Origin: Mycolicibacterium moriokaense
GTDB taxonomy: Bacteria > Actinomycetota > Actinomycetes > Mycobacteriales > Mycobacteriaceae
NCBI RefSeq assembly: GCF_010726085.1
Contig: NZ_AP022560.1
Coordinates: forward strand, 1,860,001 to 1,924,000
DNA: 64,000 bases
Reading direction: 5' to 3'
The number at the start of each line of letters is the position of its first letter. Positions within the stretch are counted from its first letter, which is position 1. Made by a program: the position numbers and the translations under genes. This document shows positions 1 through 7,383 of this stretch, one piece after another. The notes under the pieces were generated by a model that searched no databases, was not told where the DNA came from, and saw only the letters and a program-made list of their open reading frames with translations.

Positions 1-637
1 CAGAGAGACCCACATCAAGTTCCGATACCTGGCCGGCCGGCTGTGCCGCCACCACGGCCGCCAAATCCGAGTTCAGCGGCTCCACCACCGCCACAAGGAG
101 ATCCACCCACGAACCGTCGTACAAGTCGCTCTCGTCAATCTCAGGCACAGTCTTGTGGGCCGGATCGCGCACCAACGCCGCTAACCGATCACGCGCACCC
201 TCCGGCAACCCCGACGCTGACTGCTTCGCCAACAGCTCCACCACCGCGGCACGAAGACCACACACCTCCTTCGCGATCTCACGGACATCCCGCAGCGGCT
301 CCAGCAGCGGAGGTACGCCGTCACCGAAATTGCGCCTGTCCGCCAACCGCACACCATCCGCCAGAAGAGCCTGAACCTCAACCGCCAACGGCCGACACTG
401 AGCCTCAACCTCAGCGCACAGATCGAAACTCGCATAGTGGACGTCCCACCCCTGACGGCGCTGCTCCCGCCCCTCCGCCTGGTCGAAATCCACCCGCCTC
501 GGCACCGACCGCACCAACGACCCCCGCGCGCGACCCCGGTCCCGCTCCGAAGACAACGGCGCATCACTCGACAGCAACGAACGCCGCCGCCCAACCCGCT
601 CCGCATCAACCGGCGACGCAACACCCCACGCGCTCAT
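1..637 (-). CDS. Hypothetical protein, 3' end beyond window
   Basis: The reading frame opens with ATG at 637, which overlaps the stop of the upstream 76-aa gene (ATGA), and stays open to the left edge (about 212 codons seen). It starts MSAWGVASPVDAERVGRRRS; the middle is rich in Asp, Glu, Arg and Leu, with normal actinobacterial third-position GC, whereas the overlapping frames give Arg- or Pro-rich nonsense. I recognise no domain. Its strand and coupled start place it in the same transcription unit as the integrative-element genes to the right. It could be an element morphogenesis or packaging protein, but nothing in the visible part shows that. Confidence 0.6.
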   Translation of the reverse strand, partial: MSAWGVASPVDAERVGRRRSLLSSDAPLSSERDRGRARGSLVRSVPRRVDFDQAEGREQRRQGWDVHYASFDLCAEVEAQCRPLAVEVQALLADGVRLADRRNFGDGVPPLLEPLRDVREIAKEVCGLRAAVVELLAKQSASGLPEGARDRLAALVRDPAHKTVPEIDESDLYDGSWVDLLVAVVEPLNSDLAAVVAAQPAGQVSELDVGLS

Positions 638-864
638 CGGCCCAGCCCCAACAGCAGCGCCGCCAACGCATCAACACCAGCAGCGGTCAGATTCGGCCTC
701 GCCGCATCGATCGCACGCCGAACCGTCCAATACGCCAAACCCGCCCGACACGCCCGAACGCCCGGATCGTCCTCCGACCGCCCAAGAGCTTTCAAGTGAC
801 CGAGCTCAGCACGCCACAACGACGCCCGCTTCGAGTCCGGTTCACTCACACAAAGGGTCTCCAT
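634..864 (-). CDS. Small hypothetical protein (76 aa)
   Basis: The 76-aa protein begins METLCVSEPDSKRASLWRAE and ends in a Leu/Ala-rich helix. Its stop codon overlaps the ATG of the next gene by 4 nt, which is typical of translationally coupled phage-type operons. No clear Shine-Dalgarno lies ahead of the ATG at 864, so the true start could be a downstream GTG (residue 6). It is small, soluble and mainly helical by composition. No family was recognised. Its position is that of an accessory gene in the phiRv1-like element. Confidence 0.5.
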   Translation of the reverse strand: METLCVSEPDSKRASLWRAELGHLKALGRSEDDPGVRACRAGLAYWTVRRAIDAARPNLTAAGVDALAALLLGLGR

Positions 865-1075
865 GTATATGACGGTAAACCCTTGCGGTGCAACAGGTCT
901 TAACGCTTAAGACCCTGTGTCGCAACAACATCCAAACCGTAACCTCCAGTGTCACCCAGATCACACAACGACCACGCACAACACCCAAAAAATTGCAGAA
1001 ATTCTCGCGGGGCCTCCGCTGCGCTCAGCGGGCACCCCCCTCGGGCAAACCTCCCCGGCATTCCAGACGCGACAC
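865..1075. other. Intergenic stretch without a convincing gene
   Basis: No frame here has the codon pattern of its neighbours. It separates the 76-aa gene from the small Cys-rich reading frame and probably carries expression signals. Visible structures are the strong inverted repeat at 893-918 and a minor hairpin at 1016-1031 (CCGCTG, loop CGCT, CAGCGG). Confidence 0.4.
893..918. repeat. Strong inverted repeat
   Basis: The core is GGTCTTAA, loop CGC, TTAAGACC (896-914), perfect over 8+8 bp. It extends through ACA at 893-895 and TGT at 916-918 with a single bulged C. It lies just upstream (minus strand) of the 76-aa gene. It has no T-run on either side, so an operator or transcript hairpin is as likely as a terminator. 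Confidence 0.55.
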
Positions 1076-1255
1076 CTACTCGGCTTCGCGGGATTCCCGC
1101 TCGATAGCCAGCTCACGCAGGACCGCATCTCAGGTGCGAGCCTGCACGCAACGCAGATCTTTTTCGTGACCGCACGCAAAAGGGTGCCCGCCAGACAGAC
1201 ACCCCTGATACGCGCAGGGCGTCCACGACCACGGACACCCCGTCCCCGTTGTCAC
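1076..1255 (-). pseudogene. Small Cys/His-rich gene with an in-frame TGA
   Basis: A GTG at 1255 overlaps the stop of the 118-aa gene (GTGA). The frame reads 41 codons with Cys and His spaced like a zinc-binding knuckle (CPW, CAY, GCL, CGH, RCV), stops at TGA 1130-1132, then continues in the same frame for 17 well-behaved codons (DAVLRELAIERESREAE) to TAG at 1076. The clean continuation suggests a 58-residue protein with a CGA-to-TGA nonsense change. It could instead be a genuine 41-aa protein followed by chance coding-like sequence. Confidence 0.35.
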
Positions 1256-1608
1256 TGCGCATCGTCGTCGTCCTCATCAGCGCCCTCCGCCAACACCTGC
1301 TCGATCCACGAACCCTCGGCAGCTTTACCCTTTTCACGGCTCCGTTCGACGGCCGACCACTCGGCCAGCTCATTAGCGCAGATAGCGCCACCGATCGCCA
1401 AGACCTGGCGCGCGATATCGACCTGGAGCGGCCAGATTGGATCCTCAGGGCCGAGGACAGTGCCGGCCACCTCGCGGCAAGCCTTCACCGCTTCGGCCTC
1501 GAGCTGCTCAGGATCGAGCCGCCCCGTCGTCACGTCATCCGCGATCGACACCGCCGCATCCACCGCGTGCTTCTTCGCGGCCGCCCGCCGCTCCGCACGA
1601 TTACTCAT
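1252..1608 (-). CDS. Hypothetical element protein (118 aa)
   Basis: The start at ATG 1608 (MSNRAERRAAAKKHAVDAAV) is preferred over an upstream in-frame GTG at 1644 because a GGGAGAG purine run sits about 8 nt ahead. The N-terminus is basic, the middle helical, and the tail strongly acidic (ADEDDDDAQ). The stop overlaps a GTG that starts the next small frame. No family was recognised. Charge-segregated small proteins of this kind are common next to the HTH gene in actinobacterial phage satellites; that is context, not a function. Confidence 0.6.
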   Translation of the reverse strand: MSNRAERRAAAKKHAVDAAVSIADDVTTGRLDPEQLEAEAVKACREVAGTVLGPEDPIWPLQVDIARQVLAIGGAICANELAEWSAVERSREKGKAAEGSWIEQVLAEGADEDDDDAQ

Positions 1609-1663
1609 TTTCCCAGCTCTCCCATCGTTTTCCGCGCAACCCACGACCTATCTACGCGTAGTT

Positions 1664-2125
1664 TCACTGCTCGATCTCCCGCGTCTCGACCACCTCGGCG
1701 TCAATCGCCGCATGCATCGCTTGACGAAGATCCGCCAGCACCTCAACCGTCGTCCGCTGAGTTACGTCGACCTCGACACGCCGCGCCGCATGCAGCCCAT
1801 CAATCCGCGCCAACTGATCCGTAACAGACCGCAGTTCGCGAGACAACGTCACGATCAGGTCTGCATCACCACGCTGCACTGCGACCGCAACCTGTTCAAA
1901 CAGCATCGTTTTCATCAACTGCATCCCCTCAGACAGCGATCGCCGCGACATCTCCGGCGAATCCCGCGTTCGCGCCCACAACCGCTCTACGGCGCTCTTA
2001 GCGGCCTGCCTATGCCCGAACCCCAGTTCATCCGCAATCGCCTGCCACGTGTAGCCCACGGCCCGTAGAGTGGCCGCCTGCTCATGGCGCGCCCGCGACT
2101 CCCTCCGAGTCCCAATGCGTTTCAT
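1664..2125 (-). CDS. Helix-turn-helix protein, possible small terminase-like
   Basis: This 153-aa protein has an N-terminal helix-turn-helix at about residues 14-45 (AATLRAVGYTWQAIADELGF is the recognition region), followed by a long helical segment with repeated LRQ/LRE patterns that probably mediates oligomerisation. Phage small terminase subunits and phage transcription regulators share this layout. The gene lies two genes downstream of the ATPase and the iteron cluster, so DNA binding at the replication or packaging site is plausible. No catalytic residues are expected or seen. The start ATG 2125 lacks an obvious ribosome site. Confidence 0.65.
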   Translation of the reverse strand: MKRIGTRRESRARHEQAATLRAVGYTWQAIADELGFGHRQAAKSAVERLWARTRDSPEMSRRSLSEGMQLMKTMLFEQVAVAVQRGDADLIVTLSRELRSVTDQLARIDGLHAARRVEVDVTQRTTVEVLADLRQAMHAAIDAEVVETREIEQ

Positions 2126-2179
2126 GTCAGCAGAATGTCAGCAGTAGGTGACAGGGCGGCTGACTCGCCGGGTTCGGGG

Positions 2180-2455
2180 TCATTTGACTCGCCTCAGTGT
2201 TGGTCCGTGGTTGGCGAGGTCGTATGCGTGGATTGCGTTGCGGAGTCGTTCGATGTCGGTGTGGTCGATTGTGTATGGGCCGAGTTCGAGGTGTAGGCCT
2301 GCGGCTGTGTCGTGGACTAGTCGGATTGGGATTGTGCAGTAGGTGTCGGTTTCGTCGATCGCGGGTTCGATGGGGTCGAGTGTGTTGAGGACGGTTCGGT
2401 TTAGGTCTGTGGTGGCGGCGGTGTAGTCCGCGTCGAGGAGTGGAAAGTCGGCCAT
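2180..2455 (-). CDS. Hypothetical element protein (91 aa)
   Basis: The start at ATG 2455 (MADFPLLDADYTAATTDLNR) is chosen because GAAAGG lies 9 nt upstream. The longer in-frame reading would run back through the iteron DNA and gives repetitive, non-protein-like sequence. The protein is acidic, with a beta-rich middle (TYCTIPIRLVHDTAAGLHLE) and a C-terminal helix. No known domain was recognised. It lies between the candidate origin and the HTH gene, all on the minus strand. Confidence 0.6.
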   Translation of the reverse strand: MADFPLLDADYTAATTDLNRTVLNTLDPIEPAIDETDTYCTIPIRLVHDTAAGLHLELGPYTIDHTDIERLRNAIHAYDLANHGPTLRRVK

Positions 2456-2481
2456 CTGGAGTGCCTTTCGTTGGGTGTTGT

Positions 2482-2624
2482 TGGCGCACTGGTTTGGTTT
2501 CTGAATGTCTGTTGTGTGGTGTGTGTGCGCCGCGTGCGCCCTATAGGGGCGCTGGCGCACTGGCGCACTCACTTTTACTAGTGCGCTGGCGCACTGGTGG
2601 CGCACTTCGGCGCACTGGCGCACT
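2482..2624. repeat. Iteron-like TGGCGCACT repeats, candidate replication origin
   Basis: TGGCGCACT occurs exactly at 2482, 2553, 2561, 2587, 2598 and 2616, with a one-base variant (CGGCGCACT) at 2608. Inverted GTGCGCC half-sites lie at 2525 and 2534, and AGTGCGCTGGCGCACT at 2580-2595 forms a local palindrome. Five of the seven direct copies have centre spacings of 8-11 bp. The cluster sits directly downstream of the RepA-like ATPase gene (2632-3975), in a gap with no gene. Iterons beside an initiator gene are the usual layout of theta-type origins. Tight binding sites for an element regulator are the alternative. Confidence 0.6.
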
Positions 2625-2631
2625 GGGTTGG

Positions 2632-3975
2632 TCATTGGGTTGTCCCGCATTCGAGGTGTTGTCCGGTCTGTCCGGCGGTGAGTGGGTAGTGGCAGACCGC
2701 GCAGGGGTTGGCGATGCGGTGCAGCTTGGATCGGTGTGGTCCGTTGTCGACGGTGACCAGGCCGCGGGCGACTGCGGCTTTTAGTGCGTCGCGCAGTGCT
2801 CGCCGGGTGTGTTCGCTGTCGGTGGTGGCGGCTTCGATGTCGCGGCCGGACAGTCCTTCCCCGTGGTGTCGGGCCAGGGCGGCGACGACGTCATGCTCTG
2901 CGGCTTCGATTTTCGCGTCGTGGCGTGATCCGGCTGCGTATGTGAGTCGTCGGTTGATGGGGTCAAAGCTGAGGCGTCCTTCGGGCACATCGACGTCGCG
3001 GCCATAGGCGGAGAAGAACCGAGGAGACCCGGGGTTGTCGTCCTCGCGGACCAGACGCCAGATCGCGTCGGGCCAATCCTGCAGACGGCTATCGCCGCGG
3101 GCACGTTCGTTGGTGTGGCCCATGTGCTGCACGATCAAGGCGTCGGGAATGTCTGCTTCAATGAGTAGCGCGTCGAAAGCGACGAGGAATTGGCCGGCGT
3201 CGCGGTGTTCGTCGAGTCCGAGCGCGTCCAGCACCGGCCGTAGGCAGTCGAGCACAAGGTATTCGACGCCGAGGTCGCGGAGTCGTGTGGCCCACTGGGC
3301 GCGGATCCGGTCGTCGAGCAGGTTGAGCGATGCGACTCGGCCGCGTAGTCCGGCGACGTCGGCCAGGGCGGCGCGGTTGGCGATGTTCTGGTCGCGGAGC
3401 CATCGGCGCAGAGTGTTGTCGTCGAGCTCGGTGTCGATTAGCGCGATTCTGCGCGGCGGCATCGGGATGTCGAACTGTCCGAGGAACGGTTGTTGGTCTG
3501 ATAAGGACCCCAACAGATTCCCGACGAGCGTGGTTTTGCCTGCCTTGAACTGAGCCGACATCAGTACACGGCCGTTGAGTAGCGCCAGCTGGTCAATGCG
3601 ATAACGGGCAGCTGTGTCGGGCTCTGCTAGCAGCTCGTCGAGGCTGCGCACCGGGGGTGGTGTTACGGCCGGCCGGTCCTGCTCGTCGAGACGGCGCCGA
3701 GCTTCCCGCTCAATCCGCAGTACGCGCATCCGGTTCTCGATCACCTGCTCTTCGTGATCACCGTGCTCTGCCACGTTGTTGGCGTCGGCACGGTCGGATA
3801 TCGAATCCGCCCCGTTGTGGGGGACGGTTGATGTGCGCTCGTCGTCGGGTGGCTCTGGCGGGAGTGGGATTTGCGCCCAATCGTCATCGGTGACGGGATA
3901 GTCGCCGGCGTCGAAGCGTGCCACCCGCTCCGCAACGGCCCTGCCCCTATCGATGAGTTCCGGGTCGCCGCTCAT
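2632..3975 (-). CDS. RepA-like P-loop ATPase of the integrative element
   Basis: This 447-aa protein starts at ATG 3975 (MSGDPELIDRGRAVAERVAR), overlapping the stop of the gene before it (ATGA). It has an acidic leader, then a RecA/RepA-fold AAA domain with a Walker A (SAQFKAGKTTL, about residue 150), an Asp-rich strand after it (RIALIDTELDD) and a Walker B (YLVLDCLRPVL). A C-terminal winged-helix-like segment follows, and the end carries a Cys cluster (CAVCHYPL and HLEC) like a zinc knuckle. Proteins of this type are helicase-loader or initiator ATPases in plasmids and phage satellites and occupy the replication slot of phiRv1-like elements. The iteron cluster immediately downstream supports that role. 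Confidence 0.8.
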   Translation of the reverse strand: MSGDPELIDRGRAVAERVARFDAGDYPVTDDDWAQIPLPPEPPDDERTSTVPHNGADSISDRADANNVAEHGDHEEQVIENRMRVLRIEREARRRLDEQDRPAVTPPPVRSLDELLAEPDTAARYRIDQLALLNGRVLMSAQFKAGKTTLVGNLLGSLSDQQPFLGQFDIPMPPRRIALIDTELDDNTLRRWLRDQNIANRAALADVAGLRGRVASLNLLDDRIRAQWATRLRDLGVEYLVLDCLRPVLDALGLDEHRDAGQFLVAFDALLIEADIPDALIVQHMGHTNERARGDSRLQDWPDAIWRLVREDDNPGSPRFFSAYGRDVDVPEGRLSFDPINRRLTYAAGSRHDAKIEAAEHDVVAALARHHGEGLSGRDIEAATTDSEHTRRALRDALKAAVARGLVTVDNGPHRSKLHRIANPCAVCHYPLTAGQTGQHLECGTTQ

Positions 3976-4256
3976 CCGACGATCCTCGAGCTCGGATCCC
4001 GGCGTCGTGTGTACGGCGATGGCGCTAGGCGTAGAGACGCTTCCCGACGCCGCCGAAGCTGCGTCGGCGTCGATTGGTCGACCGGCGGCCGACACACCGT
4101 CCCTTTGCGGACGAACTCAGGCCTGAACTGTCTGTCGAGGCGGCTATCATTGTGGTCATCGACTTCGGCTGTCGTGTGGGTGGCGCTCTCTGTGGCGGGG
4201 GGCGCCACTTCTTTTTCGGGTTTTTCGGGCGGCCCTTCTTTGATCGGTCCGGTCAT
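3972..4256 (-). CDS. Hypothetical element protein (94 aa)
   Basis: This reading frame is linked by 4-nt overlaps at both ends: its ATG overlaps the stop of the 74-aa gene (4253-4256), and its stop overlaps the ATG of the ATPase gene (3972-3975). The N-terminus is Pro/Glu-rich (MTGPIKEGPPEKPEKEVAPP) and the C-terminus Arg-rich. It is low in complexity and probably disordered. No family was recognised. The double overlap is the main evidence that it is translated; it may serve mainly to couple ATPase translation. Confidence 0.55.
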   Translation of the reverse strand: MTGPIKEGPPEKPEKEVAPPATESATHTTAEVDDHNDSRLDRQFRPEFVRKGTVCRPPVDQSTPTQLRRRREASLRLAPSPYTRRRDPSSRIVG

Positions 4257-4477
4257 GCCGCACCGCCTGCATTCCGCAGTACCGCTGCAACTTTCGCGAG
4301 TTGCTCTGCGCTTGGGGTGGGCCAGTCTGCTACGACTCGGGCGGCGTGCTCGGCGAGGACTTCGTAGGCGAGGGCTTGGCCGACTTCACGGACCTTTGGG
4401 TGGTCCGGAGGGTAGGACTGTAGGCGACGGGCTTTACTAGCGCGGAGTTTAGCGACGGGGGCCGAGGGAGCGGCCAT
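4253..4477 (-). CDS. Small excisionase/RDF-like protein (74 aa)
   Basis: The start at ATG 4477 (MAAPSAPVAKLRASKARRLQ) is fixed by a strong AGGAGG 7 nt upstream; an earlier in-frame ATG at 4507 has none. The protein is small, basic at the N-terminus and helical after it. By size, charge pattern and position between the serine integrase and the replication ATPase it resembles the small protein that acts as recombination directionality factor in phiRv1. That assignment is by analogy. A different small DNA-binding or coupling protein is possible. Confidence 0.5.
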   Translation of the reverse strand: MAAPSAPVAKLRASKARRLQSYPPDHPKVREVGQALAYEVLAEHAARVVADWPTPSAEQLAKVAAVLRNAGGAA

Positions 4478-4542
4478 TGTGTTGCCTCCTAGGGCAGGGC
4501 GAATCACGCCCTCCGCTGGGAGGCTTACTCAAACGGCACCGA

Positions 4543-5049
4543 CTAGAGCCGCTTGTTACGTGACATGTTAGCCGCTAAATCGGCAAGCGGGATGAACGAC
4601 ACGGCGCCATTTTTGGCGTGCCATCGATCCAGGAACGGCACCAAGTTCGCGTGACGCACCGGGACAGTGGTGGGCTTTGGGTCGGTGTCTTTCCGCGGTA
4701 GGTCGGCGCACTTAGGACACTTGACGTTGTACCTGCGGTCCGTCCACCTCGGATCTTCAATATCGTCAGTGAGCCAGTTGTCGGACGCATCATCGACGAA
4801 CACTTCCGCGTCCGACAACAAACGCAACCGCGCAGATTCATCCATCCGCAGCCAGTCGCCGTCGACCTTTACGAATTCGGCGACGGGCGTTTCCCTGTGG
4901 TTGCCGCAGTAGATAAAGACGACAGGATACGGATTGGGAATAGTCAATGGCGTGTCGTCGGCAGTGGATTGAAGCTCCTGACGCATCGCTTCGCGGTGCG
5001 CATCGAGCGAGTCGAACACCGGCATGTCCTTGTCGTCACCGCTGTGCAT
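4543..5049 (-). CDS. Hypothetical protein with CxxC motif, after integrase
   Basis: The 168-aa frame overlaps the 3' end of the integrase gene by 14 nt. ATG 5049 has GAAGGG about 8 nt upstream; a second ATG at 5025 (MPVFDSLDAHREAMRQEL) is the alternative start. The sequence shows a beta-rich N-terminal half (VVFIYCGNHRETPVAEFV) and a CPKC motif near residue 115 that, with the earlier Cys/His pair (YCGNH), could hold zinc. No family was recognised. Coupling to the integrase suggests an early accessory gene. Confidence 0.6.
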   Translation of the reverse strand: MHSGDDKDMPVFDSLDAHREAMRQELQSTADDTPLTIPNPYPVVFIYCGNHRETPVAEFVKVDGDWLRMDESARLRLLSDAEVFVDDASDNWLTDDIEDPRWTDRRYNVKCPKCADLPRKDTDPKPTTVPVRHANLVPFLDRWHAKNGAVSFIPLADLAANMSRNKRL

Positions 5050-6421
5050 CCTTGGCGCCCTTCTTTGGTGTTATCGCCACAGTGTCTTTGTTGAATACGC
5101 GCGAATACCTAGTGCCCGGTAGCAGTCGAACCACACACAACGCATCGATGACGGCGCGTTGCGCCATGAGGCCCGCGCCGAAAAATGCGGCTGCGGGGTC
5201 TGGCGAGTTGAGGATTTCGCCTAGCGCGGCACCTGAACTGTGCGCGGCGATCTTGCGCTCGATGACGGCGCGCTCAGCGCGTACCCGTTCTGTCGCTGAG
5301 GCGTACCGGTAACCGTCAATGAGGTCGGCGTCGTAGTCGGCCTCGATGCGTGCCAGCCGGTTCTGTAGCTGCTCGACCTCGGCGAGCAGCGGTGCGAGTT
5401 CGGACTCGGTCGGGGCCAGCAAATCGGCCATGTCCTCACGTTGCAGTCGGGCCACGATGACAGTGCGCACCCAATTGTCTACGGGCACGCGGGCCCGGTT
5501 CACATGCCGCTCTCTGCACACGTACCGGTTCTGCGACCAGCTACTCACCGGTGCCTCACAAATGCCGCACAGGAACAATCCCGACCCGAGGTGCTTACGG
5601 TCGGTGCCTTCCCGATTGGAGACCCTGCGCGGGTCGTTGAGCTTGGCCTGCACCACGTCGAACACGTCATCGGAGACAATGGGCTCCCAGTTGCCCAGCT
5701 TTCCTGTCGGTTTGCCCTGATATATTGCGCGGCCCGCATAACGCGGGTTGACGAGGATCGTGCGAATCGTAGAAGGGTGCCATGGTTTGCGGCCGCGAGT
5801 GGTGACGCCTTCGTTGGTTAGGGTGCGAGCGATCGACTTCAGCGATTCGCCGGCGTGGAACATCTGGAACATTCTGCACACAAGGTCGGCCTCGGCGGGC
5901 ACGATTTCGCCCTTCGGGGTGTAGCCGGTCAGTCGGACGCCGAGCGGCGGGCGGCCGAGACGCGCGCGCTGGCTGGCGGCATCGCGCTGTCTCCTCGATT
6001 TGCGATCTACCTCCGCGCGGGCCACTGCGAGCTTGACGCGGGCGAACATGCGCCCCCCGTCTGTCGTTAGGTCGGCCTCGCCGTTGGCGGTGACCAGCGC
6101 CAGGCCGCGGTCCTCTGCTGCGTCGATCCAGTCCTCGAGCTGCCGGGGCTGACGGGTTAGGCGGTCGAGGTCGTAGCACACAAGCGCGTCGAAATCGCCT
6201 GCCTCATACGCCTTTACGAGTGCGTCGTAACCGGGTCGGTTTTTGCGTGCATCGCTGGCGCTGATGCTGTTGTCCACGAACTCGCCAACCAACTTCCAGC
6301 CGCGTTGCTTGATGATCTTGACGCACTCACGCCTCTGACGGGCGATCGCCAGCCCCTCGCCCGTTTGGTCGAGCGAAATTCGAAGGTAGGTCGCGGCGCG
6401 CTGCGCACTTGCCATAGACAT
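5036..6421 (-). CDS. Large serine recombinase (phiRv1-type integrase)
   Basis: This 461-aa protein is a site-specific serine integrase. The catalytic domain starts with the YLRIS motif, with the nucleophile at Ser16, and contains the conserved YDLDRLTRQPRQLEDWI segment and the long linker helix (MFARVKLAVARAEVDRKSRRQ). A recombinase domain follows (GESLKSIARTLTNEGV to HPSTIRTILVNPRYAG), then a zinc-ribbon region (LFLCGICEAP ... YVCRERH) and a coiled-coil (LLAEVEQLQNRLARIEADYD). It integrates and, with a directionality factor, excises the element between att sites. Length and order match phiRv1 integrase. ATG 6415 (MASAQ) is an alternative start, and neither has a good ribosome site. I could not identify the att core. 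Confidence 0.9.
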   Translation of the reverse strand: MSMASAQRAATYLRISLDQTGEGLAIARQRRECVKIIKQRGWKLVGEFVDNSISASDARKNRPGYDALVKAYEAGDFDALVCYDLDRLTRQPRQLEDWIDAAEDRGLALVTANGEADLTTDGGRMFARVKLAVARAEVDRKSRRQRDAASQRARLGRPPLGVRLTGYTPKGEIVPAEADLVCRMFQMFHAGESLKSIARTLTNEGVTTRGRKPWHPSTIRTILVNPRYAGRAIYQGKPTGKLGNWEPIVSDDVFDVVQAKLNDPRRVSNREGTDRKHLGSGLFLCGICEAPVSSWSQNRYVCRERHVNRARVPVDNWVRTVIVARLQREDMADLLAPTESELAPLLAEVEQLQNRLARIEADYDADLIDGYRYASATERVRAERAVIERKIAAHSSGAALGEILNSPDPAAAFFGAGLMAQRAVIDALCVVRLLPGTRYSRVFNKDTVAITPKKGAKDAQR

Positions 6422-6489
6422 ATTGTTGCACAGCGTTGTAATCTGGTCGAATTCCGCTTCAACGTGTAAAGTTGCTGCTCAACAGCCAT

Positions 6490-6802
6490 TTATCGGCTCT
6501 CCGTCCGCAGTCCGTCCGCAGCAGGATTGACTGCCGCCTTGAAGAGGTTCGCGGCAGCCTTGCGGGTCCGCTCGTTGGCGTTAGGCCAGAGATGCGCATA
6601 GGTGTTCAGCGTGACGGTTGGCGACTTGTGCCCGAGTGCCCGCTGAACAGTCACCACGTCGCAGTTCTCGTAGATCAGGCCGGAAGCGTAGAAGTGGCGG
6701 AGGTCATGTAGGTCGTAGGCAACGTCGACGGCCGTCCGTGTCTTTCGCCATTGATACCCAACTGAGTTCTGATGGAGTGGGTTTCCGCCCTGACCGGGAA
6801 AC
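6490..6802 (-). pseudogene. Tyrosine integrase, C-terminal fragment cut by IS3 end
   Basis: About 103 codons read in frame up to the IS border at 6802 and end at TAA 6490. The fragment shows the catalytic core: HDLRH with ArgII, LGHKS with its His, and the nucleophile in LNTYAHLW. The first catalytic Arg and the whole N-terminal and core-binding domains are missing. Family proteins are 350-400 aa. The upstream part is not on the far side of the IS block, which instead starts in an Abi_C gene, so the gene was lost by IS-mediated rearrangement. It belongs to a different element from the serine integrase. Confidence 0.8.
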
Positions 6803-7352
6803 TGAATCGCCCTGGTTCTGACGGAGACTCGAACTATTGGATTGCGACCAGGGGTTGGTCGGTCCGTTGGGCATCGTAGAACGCTGCTTCGAACTCTGTG
6901 GGTGAAACGTCATCGAGGTAGCTGTGGAGGCGGTTGGTGTTGTGCCAGTAGACCCAGCCCAGGGTGGCCAGTTCGACGTCCTCGACGGTCTTCCATGGAC
7001 CGCTGCGGGCGGGGCCGTAGATCAGCTCGGCTTTGTAGTAGCCGTTGACTGTCTCGGCGAGGGCGTTATCGAAACTGTCTCCGATTGAACCGATCGAGGG
7101 CACCGCGCCGATCTCGGCGAGCCGTTCCCCGTAGCGGATGGACGTGAACTGCGATCCGGCATCGGAGTGACATGTCAAGCCTTCCAACAGGTTTCCGCGT
7201 GACCAGCGGGCCATTTCCAACGCGTCGAGCACCATGGTGGTGCGCATGTGAGACGCCACTCGCCAGCCCACGATCATCCGGGAGTAGGCGTCGACGATGA
7301 AGCAGACATAGGCCACCCCCGACCAGGTCGGCACGAACGTCACGGTGACCCA
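6803..7352 (-). mobile_element. Partial IS3-family copy (3' half only)
   Basis: The terminal repeat TGAATCGCCCTGG starts at 6803, and the next 550 bp are almost identical to the orfB end of the complete copy at 7353-8697. The only clear difference near its inner end is a 3-base loss (cgtcagatcgg versus cgtcacgg). The copy stops where the second copy begins, at 7353. It encodes the DDE part of the transposase down to the HSDAGSQ and NALAETV motifs but cannot be active alone. Confidence 0.85.
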
Positions 7353-7383
7353 TGAATCGCCCTGGTTCTGACGGAGACTCGAA

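Noticed and set aside
43..903. Long plus-strand open frame rich in Pro and Arg
   Set aside because: It is the antisense of the coupled genes at 1-637 and 634-864; composition is that of a shadow frame in high-GC DNA.
917..2068. Plus-strand open frame of 383 codons
   Set aside because: It crosses two minus-strand genes with good starts and overlaps; its sequence is Ser/Pro/Arg-rich with no domain.
2482..2624. CRISPR array
   Set aside because: Units are 9 bp with 8-11 bp spacing and no unique spacers of CRISPR size; no cas genes in the window.
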